Below, one piece after another: positions 57,963 through 64,000 of a stretch of 64,000 nucleotides of DNA; the first letter of the stretch is position 1; each line of letters starts with the position of its first letter. The translations under genes were made by a program, and so were the position numbers. The stretch is from DATMGU01 sp035555315 (GTDB lineage Bacteria > Pseudomonadota > Alphaproteobacteria > ATCC43930 > CGMCC-115725), in the NCBI GenBank assembly GCA_035555315.1, contig DATMGU010000040.1:1-64000 (forward strand), read 5' to 3'. The notes under the pieces are model-generated. The model was not told the origin of the DNA and ran no database searches. It saw nothing but the letters and a program-made list of their open reading frames with translations.

Positions 57963-58294
57963 ACCGCGTCGTCCGCTGCCTGGTGGCCTTCGGGACCTCG
58001 GGCCTCGACCTCGGCCATCTTGCGGCCCAGCTCGTCGATCGTCAGCACGCCGCGCTGGATCAGCGTTTGCGTGATCGACGAGATCCAGCGCTCGTAATAG
58101 CTCATCCGCTCATAGGCATCGGCGCCCAGGCCCTCGATATTGCGGCGCAATTCGTCGACCTTGAGCAACCGGCGCTCAGGCGCCGAGAGCAAAACCATCA
58201 GCGCGTCGACGCGCTTTTCCCACAACGCATAATCATGCTCGTGACGCTCGACCGGCCCGGCGGGCAAGCCCCCCATATCGTGATGTCCGCGCAT
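57959..58294 (-). CDS. Nitrile hydratase beta subunit, N-terminal half as a separate protein
   Basis: A 111-aa protein matching the N-terminal half of nitrile hydratase beta: HHDMGGLPAGPVERHEHDYALWEKRVDALM, with the (H)DxGG opening, and YERMSYYERWISSITQTLIQ followed by RGVLTIDELGRKM, which corresponds to the YLxxSYYxxWxxxxxxxLxxxGVL region. Nitrile hydratase activator proteins share this fold, but the HDMGG and SYY..W motifs favour a structural subunit. ATG 58294 has AGGTGG 5 bp upstream; a GTG at 58303 is an alternative. It is the first gene of the three-gene operon; no separate activator gene or cobalt transporter follows. Confidence 0.87.
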   Translation of the reverse strand: MRGHHDMGGLPAGPVERHEHDYALWEKRVDALMVLLSAPERRLLKVDELRRNIEGLGADAYERMSYYERWISSITQTLIQRGVLTIDELGRKMAEVEARGPEGHQAADDAV

Positions 58295-58408
58295 TCGTCC
58301 CACCTGCGTTGAACCCGACCACCGCGTTTGAAGCCCGCAGTATCACGCGGCGCTGGGAAGCGGCAACCTTATCGACACCGGCGTGTCTCGATCGGCGGCG
58401 GCCAGCCA

Positions 58409-59686
58409 TTAAGCCGCCCGGCGGATGATGCCGAGGGGGCCGGGATAGGTGTAGCTGCCGAACACGCCCGTCGGAGGCCGATCGGGCGAATGCCGTTCCA
58501 GCACCTCGGTCAGCACGCGCCGATAGTCGGTGGTGACCGCGAGATCGACGCCCTCGTCCAGCCGATCCGGTGCCAGGCCGGGCCAATTGCCGTAGAATCG
58601 GCCGCCGGCGACCTGGCCGCCGAGCACCGCCATGACGCCGCCCCGGCCATGATCGGTCCCACCGCTTTTGTTGGAGCGCAGACGCCGGCCGAACTCGCTC
58701 AGCACCACCACCGTCATGCGATCGTGATAGCGGCTGGTGTCGTTCCAGAACGCCGCCAGCCCATTGGCGAGCCGCCCGACCCGATCCTGGAAACGCCCGG
58801 CCTGGTTCTCATGAGTGTCCCAGCCGCCGACATCGACGGTCGCGACCTCCAGCCCCAGATCCATCTTCATGAGCTGCGCCACGGTCTTCAGCGGCCGACC
58901 GAAATCGGCGGCCGGATCATAATTCACGTCGTGGTCCGGCTGGTAGGCGATCGGTTTCTGCTGGGCATCGCGCGGCAGCTTGCCGTCGATCTCCGCCATC
59001 GCGGCCAGGGCGTCGCGGCCGCCCGCGCCGATATCGCCGGGTGCGGCACCGTAGAGCCGTCGCAGCACCTGGGTCGCCTGCGGGCCGCCCGGCGGGCCGA
59101 AGCCGCCATCGAGCGACGGCACGGCCAGCGCCGACGGCCAGCCCGCGAATTCGCCCGCGACCGAGCCCGACACCGATGTCGCCGCGGCGCCGCCCCGCGC
59201 GCCGGTCACCTTGAGATAGCGGGTCAGCCAGCCGGTCGGCGTGCTGGCGACGGCGCCGTTGTCGGCGATGCCGCGATCCAGCATGTCCATCGCGACGAAA
59301 TGACTGCGGGTGGCGTTGGTCAAGCCGGCGGCGTGGATGAAGGCGAGATGGCTGTCCTGGTACAGCTCGGCCAAAGGTTTGGCCGCTGGATGCAGGCGGA
59401 AATCGATCTTCGGATCGGGACCGTTGGGCAACGCCACACCGGGGGTCGGCCCATCATCCAGGACACGCAGCTCGGCGACCCGGGCGGCCATGAAATCCGG
59501 GTCGGAGGCCGGCGAGATGAAGTTCAAGCCGTCCCAGCCGCCCCGGATATGCACGATCAGCAGCAAGCCGCGATCCGCCCCGCCGGCGGCGAAGGCCAGG
59601 TGGCTGAGCCCGGGCATCGGCAGCAACCCGGCGGCGATGCCGGCCGCCGCCCCACCGCCCAGAACCGCCCGTCGTGAAATCAGCAT
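58409..59686 (-). CDS. DUF1501 protein, Tat-exported
   Basis: A 425-aa DUF1501 protein with a Tat signal, SRRAVLGGGAAAGIAAGLLP (about 4-23). The family is distantly related to sulfatases/alkaline-phosphatase-like folds. Visible conserved parts are LLLIVHIRGGWDGLNFISP (about 41-59), the FIHAAGLTNATRSHFVAMDML stretch, VDVGGWDTHENQ (about 280) and VVVLSEFGRRLRSNKSGGTDHGRGG, which hold the presumed metal-binding Asp/His. Function is unknown. It is co-transcribed with the upstream DUF1800 gene (15-bp gap), the usual pairing for the two families. Confidence 0.92.
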   Translation of the reverse strand: MLISRRAVLGGGAAAGIAAGLLPMPGLSHLAFAAGGADRGLLLIVHIRGGWDGLNFISPASDPDFMAARVAELRVLDDGPTPGVALPNGPDPKIDFRLHPAAKPLAELYQDSHLAFIHAAGLTNATRSHFVAMDMLDRGIADNGAVASTPTGWLTRYLKVTGARGGAAATSVSGSVAGEFAGWPSALAVPSLDGGFGPPGGPQATQVLRRLYGAAPGDIGAGGRDALAAMAEIDGKLPRDAQQKPIAYQPDHDVNYDPAADFGRPLKTVAQLMKMDLGLEVATVDVGGWDTHENQAGRFQDRVGRLANGLAAFWNDTSRYHDRMTVVVLSEFGRRLRSNKSGGTDHGRGGVMAVLGGQVAGGRFYGNWPGLAPDRLDEGVDLAVTTDYRRVLTEVLERHSPDRPPTGVFGSYTYPGPLGIIRRAA

Positions 59687-59701
59687 GTCGCCCCTCCTCG
59701 C

Positions 59702-61330
59702 TCAGCAGCTCTGAAAGCCGGGCGCCATCGCGGCGAAGGCCGCGATGCGCGCCAGGCGCTTGTTGAGATCCGGGTGACCGGGCGGGGTAAGCGGCTGATC
59801 GGCCGGCCAGCCCAACCCGCCGACCAGCGCCTCGACCATCGCGGTGTCGGCGAAGCCCTGGGTGCGGGCCAGCCATTGCGCCGCCGCCGCTTGCGCGGTC
59901 GGCACCGGGCCGCCCTGGGTCGCCGGCATCACCTTCGCCGCGTCAAAGGCTCCGGTGCCCCAGGCATTCTCCGCCACCGCCAGGACCAGGGTCCAACGCC
60001 GCCGCATCCCATTGGTGGTGATCAGCAAGGCGCGATCGTCCGGCATGCCGTTCGGGGTGGGATAGCCGAACAGCCGTTGGCCGGCATTGGCGATCTCGTT
60101 CACCAATGTCTCGTTCGGCGTGAATTCCTGGCCCGTCGCCCGGACGAAGCCCGCGACCAGGGCCAAGGGGCGGCGCAACTTCGCCCCGCGCGAGGCGAGG
60201 AATTCCGGCGAGGTCAGGATCACGCGCATCACCTGGGCGATCTGGTCGGGCGCCTGCCGGTGAGCGAGCCAGACGGCGCTCGCCGCCGCGACCAGCCGTT
60301 CGGGTGGTTCATCCGAGACATAGCGCCGGACCAGCTTGGTCACGACGAAACGCGCCGTCGCCGGATGGGCCGCCAGCAGGTCGAGCACTTTGCGGCCATC
60401 GGCCCGGGCCGGCTGGAAGGCATCGAACTCGGTCGCCAGCACACGCTTCTGATAACCGTCATGCCAGACATCGACATAAGCGAACTGCCCGGTCCGCGGC
60501 AGCTTGGTATGCCCGTCGATGCCGGCGCCATCGGCGACGGTCCAGCCGGTGAAGGCGCGCGCGGCCTCATAGACGTCCTGATCGATATAGCCGACCGGCT
60601 GGCCCTTCAAGGCACCCGGCACTTGACGCCAGCGGTCGTATTTATCGTTGAGATAGGCGTCGCGGCCGAGGGTGTGCAGCTCGAACAGCTCGCGGGCGTA
60701 GTTCTCGTTGGCGGCACCGGCCCGCGACGTCCGATTGGACAGATAGAATTGCATCGCGGCGCTGGTCGCGACCGCTTCGAGGAAGGTCCGGAAGTTACCC
60801 AGCGCATTGGGCCGGATGACCTCCCGGTCATAACTCGGCAGGGCGGCGGCGATCTGCGAGGCGGAATAGGCATCGACATTGAAATGGTCGTGCCAGAACT
60901 GGGTCATCGTCTCGCGCAGGCCCCAGGGGCTGTAAACAGCGCGCAACACGGTCGCGACACTGACCTCGAGCATCGGCCGCCGCCGTTCCTGCCCGTCCAT
61001 CGGGGCACCGCCATCGGCCACCGCCCAGACGGTGTCGATCGGCTTGTCCAGATAGGCGAGCGGCCGCATCTCGTCGAGCGCCGGCCAGGCCGGGTTGGCG
61101 CCATAGCGAATATGGAGGCGCAGGGCCGCCAGCCGCTCCCGCACCTCGGGCACATCGGCCACCGGGGCTTTCAACTGCGCCTCCAGCCAAGCGGGGTAGC
61201 CTTGCCGCATCAGCGCCTCGACATCGCCCGGACGCGGGCCATAGCCGACGCGGCTCAGCACCATGAAGGCGGTCGCGGGGTCGATTGCCCGCTGAGCCGG
61301 ATGCGCATCCGGCGGGGGTGTCGCTGCCAT
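59702..61330 (-). CDS. DUF1800 protein
   Basis: A 542-aa member of DUF1800. The N-terminus AFMVLSRVGYGPRPGDVEALMRQG is the standard opening, followed by LRETMTQFWHDHFNVD (about 145-160), NENYARELFELHTLG (about 208-222) and SPEFLASRGAKLRRP. No signal peptide is seen, unlike its DUF1501 partner. The role of these gene pairs is unknown; they are frequent in environmental bacteria. First gene of the two-gene operon. The intergenic DNA to its right (61331-61601) contains the divergent VOC promoter and a duplicated 13-mer. Confidence 0.92.
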   Translation of the reverse strand: MAATPPPDAHPAQRAIDPATAFMVLSRVGYGPRPGDVEALMRQGYPAWLEAQLKAPVADVPEVRERLAALRLHIRYGANPAWPALDEMRPLAYLDKPIDTVWAVADGGAPMDGQERRRPMLEVSVATVLRAVYSPWGLRETMTQFWHDHFNVDAYSASQIAAALPSYDREVIRPNALGNFRTFLEAVATSAAMQFYLSNRTSRAGAANENYARELFELHTLGRDAYLNDKYDRWRQVPGALKGQPVGYIDQDVYEAARAFTGWTVADGAGIDGHTKLPRTGQFAYVDVWHDGYQKRVLATEFDAFQPARADGRKVLDLLAAHPATARFVVTKLVRRYVSDEPPERLVAAASAVWLAHRQAPDQIAQVMRVILTSPEFLASRGAKLRRPLALVAGFVRATGQEFTPNETLVNEIANAGQRLFGYPTPNGMPDDRALLITTNGMRRRWTLVLAVAENAWGTGAFDAAKVMPATQGGPVPTAQAAAAQWLARTQGFADTAMVEALVGGLGWPADQPLTPPGHPDLNKRLARIAAFAAMAPGFQSC

Positions 61331-61428
61331 GGCTTCCTCATCGAGGCGGGTGGTATCCGCCCATTTCGTCAGTGGCCCTATGAGAGTCTAGGAGCCTCCG
61401 CGGCGATCCATCCCCGGCAGCACCTCAT

Positions 61429-61457
61429 GATTCAACAGGCCGTTGATTCAACAAGCC
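61429..61457. repeat. Near-perfect duplicated 13-mer upstream of VOC gene
   Basis: GATTCAACAGGCC (61429-61441) and GATTCAACAAGCC (61445-61457), period 16, one mismatch. Confidence 0.75.
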
Positions 61458-61601
61458 ATGCATGGTCGGCCCGGATATCTCACCAAATGATTGAGATGCG
61501 CTCGCCTGCGGAAAAGCTCTCCTGTTACGTTGGGATATTTCCGTGGCGAATTTATTTCGGGCATACTGGATGGGTCCAATGGCACCGGGAGAAGGCCAAT
61601 C

Positions 61602-61988
61602 ATGTCGATCAAGCGAATGGACCATTTCACTATCCTGACGGTCGACACGGCGGCCACCGTCGCGTTCTACCGAGACGTCATGGGTTTCGACGTCGGGCCA
61701 CGCCCGAATTTCTCGTTTCCTGGCGCCTGGCTCTACAATGAGGACAAGGCCATCTTGCATGTGGTCGAACGCGACGCGATACCGGATCAGCCGGGCGTGC
61801 TCGATCATATGGCGTTTTGGGGGACCGGGCTCGCCGATCACCTCCAGCGACTGGAAAGCCGGGACCTGACCTACGATCTGCGGCAATTGCCGCCCGGCGG
61901 GGCCGGTGCCGGCATGTGGCAGCTGTTCTTCTTCGATCCCAACAACGCCCGCGTGGAGATCGATTTCGCCCCGGAAGAGCGCCCGTAA
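61602..61988 (+). CDS. VOC (glyoxalase/dioxygenase superfamily) protein
   Basis: A 128-aa single VOC domain: two beta-alpha-beta-beta-beta modules beginning MDHFTILTVDTAATVAFYRDV and VLDHMAFWGTGLADHLQRLE. Metal-ligand candidates are H7 in MDHFTI, H in AILHVVE, H in LDHMAFW, and the final E in NNARVEIDF. Members include glyoxalases, ring-cleavage dioxygenases and antibiotic-resistance proteins; this one cannot be assigned. GGGAGAAGG precedes ATG 61602. It is followed by a perfect 12-bp inverted repeat and converges with livF. Confidence 0.9.
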   Translation: MSIKRMDHFTILTVDTAATVAFYRDVMGFDVGPRPNFSFPGAWLYNEDKAILHVVERDAIPDQPGVLDHMAFWGTGLADHLQRLESRDLTYDLRQLPPGGAGAGMWQLFFFDPNNARVEIDFAPEERP

Positions 61989-62005
61989 CCGGCGTTATAC
62001 CCAAT

Positions 62006-62040
62006 CTCGCTGATCCGAACCGATGGTCCGGATCAGCGAG
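62006..62040. repeat. Perfect 12-bp inverted repeat between convergent genes
   Basis: CTCGCTGATCCG (62006-62017), an 11-nt loop, then CGGATCAGCGAG (62029-62040). It lies 17 bp past the VOC stop and 44 bp from the livF stop. No T-run flanks it, so it is not a textbook terminator; it could be a bidirectional transcript end, a mRNA 3' stabiliser or a dispersed palindromic (REP-like) element. Confidence 0.85.
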
Positions 62041-62084
62041 GCCTCAATCGCCGGGCGCCCCCATCCGGGGGCTTGGCTACGCGA

Positions 62085-62807
62085 TCACGCCGCGCCGAGA
62101 TAGGCGGCGATCACTTCCGGGTTGTCGGCGATCTCGGCACCGGGGCCGTGCAGCTTGATCCGGCCGGTTTCCAGGACATAGGCGTAGTCGGCGATCTCCA
62201 GCGCCGCTTGGGCGTTCTGCTCGACCAGCAGGATGGTCCGGCCCTCGGCCTTCAACTGTTCGATGATGCCGAAGATCTCCTCGACGATGAGCGGCGCCAG
62301 ACCCATGCTCGGCTCGTCCAGCAACAGCAATTTGGGATCGGCCATCAGCGCCCGACCGATCGCCAGCATCTGCTGTTCGCCGCCCGATAACAGCCCCGCC
62401 TGCTGGCCCAGCCGTTCGGCCAGCCGGGGGAACCGGGCGAGCACCGCGTCGCGGCGGCGGGCGATCTCGGCGGCTTGCGGCACCAGATAGGCGCCCAGCC
62501 GAAGATTATCGGCGATCGTCATATTGGCGAAGACCTGCCGGCCCTCCGGCACCTGGACGATGCCGAGGCGGGCGATCCGATAGGCCGCCCGGCCGGCGAT
62601 CTCGATCCCGTCGAAGGTGACGCTGCTGCCGGCACGGGCGCGCAGCAGGCCGGAGAGGCCGCGCAGAATGGTCGTCTTGCCCGCCCCATTGGCGCCGATC
62701 AATGCCACGATGGCGCCGCTGGGGACCGCGAGGTCCAGCCCCTCGACCACCGGGTGGCGGCCATAGCCCAGTGTCAGGCCGGCGACGGAGAGCAGCGGCG
62801 CCGTCAT
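62085..62807 (-). CDS. livF: Branched-chain-type ABC transporter ATPase LivF
   Basis: A 240-aa ABC ATPase: Walker A GANGAGKTT, LivF-type LGIVQVPEGRQVFANMT, signature LSGGEQQM, Walker B LLLLDEPSMGLAP and LLVEQNAQAALEIADYAY. Its ATG overlaps the livG stop (ATGA). Third gene seen of a leftward livM-livG-livF operon whose beginning is outside the window. It is clearly distinct in sequence from the LivF at 20881. Confidence 0.95.
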   Translation of the reverse strand: MTAPLLSVAGLTLGYGRHPVVEGLDLAVPSGAIVALIGANGAGKTTILRGLSGLLRARAGSSVTFDGIEIAGRAAYRIARLGIVQVPEGRQVFANMTIADNLRLGAYLVPQAAEIARRRDAVLARFPRLAERLGQQAGLLSGGEQQMLAIGRALMADPKLLLLDEPSMGLAPLIVEEIFGIIEQLKAEGRTILLVEQNAQAALEIADYAYVLETGRIKLHGPGAEIADNPEVIAAYLGAA

Positions 62808-63640
62808 CCCAGCGCATCCGTCGTGGTCGTGACCGGCACGGCACCCCGGCCCCGCCGGCTGGTGGCCTTGGTGCCGAGATAGGCCTCGATCACCGCCGGG
62901 TTCTCGCGCATCTCGCGCGGCGTGCCCTCGGCGATCCGCCGGCCGAAATTGATCACCGTGATCCGATCGCACAGGTTCATCACGAAATGCATGTCATGCT
63001 CGACCAGCAGCACGGTGATGCCGCGCTCGCGCAGCTGGCGCAGCAGCGGCATCAGAGCGCGCGTCTCGGCCGGGTTCATGCCGGCCGCCGGCTCGTCGAG
63101 CAGCAGCAGGCGCGGCTCCGCGGCCAGCGCGCGGGCGATCTCCAGCCGCCGCTGATCGCCATAAGGCAGGTCGCCGGCGCGCCGATCGGCCATCTCCGCC
63201 AAGCCCACGAAGGCAAGATGCGCGCGCGCGGCTTCCTTGGCCGCGACCTCCTCCCGCCGGAAACCGGGCAGCCGCAGCAGGATCCCGCCCAACCCGGCGC
63301 CCAGCCGGCAGTGCCGGCCGGTCATGACGTTCTCCAGCACGGTCATCTCGGAAAAGATGCGGATGTTCTGGAAGGTGCGCGCGACGCCGAGGGCCGCCCG
63401 GCGATGGGCGGATAGCCGCTCGATCGGTCGGCCGTCCAGGCTGACCGTGCCTTCGGTCGGTTCGAGAAGGCCCGAGATCAGGTTGAACAGCGTGGTCTTG
63501 CCCGCGCCGTTCGGCCCGATGATGCCGTGCACGGTCCCCGCCTGGACGGCGAAATCGACATGGTCGACCGCGAGCAAGCCCTGAAAGGCGCGGGTGAGGC
63601 CGGTGGCGGTCAGCAAGGCGGAGGAAGGCATCGCCGTCAT
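62804..63640 (-). CDS. livG: Branched-chain-type ABC transporter ATPase LivG
   Basis: A 278-aa ABC ATPase with Walker A GPNGAGKTT, LGVARTFQNIRIFSEMTVLEN, the LivG-type signature LPYGDQRRLEIARAL, Walker B LLLLDEPAAGMNP and LLVEHDMHFVMNLCDRI. The last ~20 residues (TSRRGRGAVPVTTTTDALG) are an unconserved tail. The start ATG 63640 overlaps the livM stop as ATGA; a second ATG lies three codons in. Confidence 0.95.
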   Translation of the reverse strand: MTAMPSSALLTATGLTRAFQGLLAVDHVDFAVQAGTVHGIIGPNGAGKTTLFNLISGLLEPTEGTVSLDGRPIERLSAHRRAALGVARTFQNIRIFSEMTVLENVMTGRHCRLGAGLGGILLRLPGFRREEVAAKEAARAHLAFVGLAEMADRRAGDLPYGDQRRLEIARALAAEPRLLLLDEPAAGMNPAETRALMPLLRQLRERGITVLLVEHDMHFVMNLCDRITVINFGRRIAEGTPREMRENPAVIEAYLGTKATSRRGRGAVPVTTTTDALG

Positions 63641-64000
63641 CCGGTGCGCGCCATCCGCCAGGGCAGCACGCCGCGCGGCATGAACAGCACCGCCAGTACG
63701 ATGATCATGCCGTTGATCAGCAGCCGGAAATCCGCCAGCGGACGCAGCACCTCGGGCAGCAAGGTCAACACAGTGGACCCCAGCACCGGGCCGAGCGGCG
63801 AACCGATGCCGCCGAGCAGCGCGTAGCTCAGGATCGTCACCGCGGCATCGAAGCCGTAATCATTCGGGCCGATGAACGAGGAGACATGCGCGCTGAGCGC
63901 GCCGGCGATCCCGGCCAGCATCGCCGAGGTGACCAGCGCCGCCATCCGATAGACCGGCAGATTGACGCCCATCACCCCGGCCGCCACCTCATCCTCGCGC
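63637..64000 (-). CDS. livM: Branched-chain-type ABC permease LivM, C-terminal part
   Basis: The 3' end of a livM gene that continues beyond the right edge. The first visible residues REDEVAAGVMGVNLPVYR are the family's cytoplasmic EAA-like loop (DEVAAxxMGxN), followed by TM helices MAALVTSAMLAGIAGALSA, DAAVTILSYALLGGIGSPLGPVLG and FRLLINGMIIVLAVLFMPRGVL. With LivH (not seen) it forms the membrane channel. It is coupled to livG by a 4-bp overlap. Confidence 0.95.
   Translation of the reverse strand, partial: REDEVAAGVMGVNLPVYRMAALVTSAMLAGIAGALSAHVSSFIGPNDYGFDAAVTILSYALLGGIGSPLGPVLGSTVLTLLPEVLRPLADFRLLINGMIIVLAVLFMPRGVLPWRMARTG

Noticed and set aside
57959..58294. Nitrile hydratase activator (P14K-like) protein
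   Set aside because: The fold is shared, but the HDMGG opening and SYYxRW motif match the structural beta N-half, and without it the operon would lack that half of the enzyme.

Overview
The window is 64 kb of GC-rich, gene-dense chromosomal DNA from an alphaproteobacterium. Evidence for this is the very large NAD-dependent glutamate dehydrogenase, the DUF1674 / rsmB / purH neighbourhood, HWE/HisKA_2 sensor kinases, several branched-chain-type ABC transporters and a TRAP transporter. Gene content suggests a Rhodospirillales-like lineage, but that placement is inference. I see no rRNA, tRNA, CRISPR array, transposase or phage gene.

Layout. 0-5 kb: the tail of a TauD-type dioxygenase, an AT-rich insert with an MltR-like gene, a PhzS-like flavin monooxygenase, a cupin, a Leu/Ile/Val-type binding protein and a MazF-type toxin-antitoxin pair. 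5-11 kb: a lipoprotein, a thioredoxin/NHL protein coupled to a PLP decarboxylase, OsmC, rhodanese, a 1-Cys peroxiredoxin and an SPFH membrane protein. 11.4-15 kb: a wHTH-MNT / HEPN module behind an elaborate operator, then secF (no secD) coupled to an aminotransferase. 15-17 kb: a PAS histidine kinase. 17-21 kb: a bicupin and a DctPQM TRAP transporter. 21-24 kb: LivFG with a divergent binding protein but no LivHM. 24-32.4 kb: a secreted MetX-like hydrolase, a MarR regulator and a catabolic operon (NicX-like ring-cleavage dioxygenase, NicD-like hydrolase, acyl-CoA dehydrogenase, acyl-CoA ligase, opine-dehydrogenase-like protein, 3-hydroxyacyl-CoA dehydrogenase).

32.4-39 kb is a signalling island: a Crp/Fnr regulator and, divergently, REC-PAS-HK-GGDEF, a lone response regulator, an HWE kinase and a REC-HK protein. 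39-44 kb: DUF4112, an MscS channel, a ketopantoate-reductase-like protein, a 49-residue membrane protein and a degenerate EAL protein. 44-51 kb: DUF1674, rsmB, a MraY/WecA-type transferase, purH and a chemoreceptor. 51-56 kb: the 1616-aa glutamate dehydrogenase. 56-58.3 kb: a small methyltransferase and a three-gene nitrile hydratase / thiocyanate hydrolase-type enzyme with a split beta chain and a His-rich alpha N-terminus. 58.4-61.3 kb: a DUF1800-DUF1501 pair. 61.6-64 kb: a VOC protein and a LivFGM operon running off the right edge.

The most notable observations are: (i) two unrelated operons in which a 20-bp duplication of a stop/start junction has created a 7-codon ORF coupled by ATGA overlap to the next gene, part of a wider habit of 11-20 bp duplications near gene ends; (ii) the split, His-rich nitrile-hydratase-family enzyme; (iii) the coaxial nested operator of the HEPN/MNT module; (iv) a NicX-type ring-cleavage gene joined to CoA-dependent enzymes; and (v) a hybrid kinase ending in a GGDEF domain with a broken signature.
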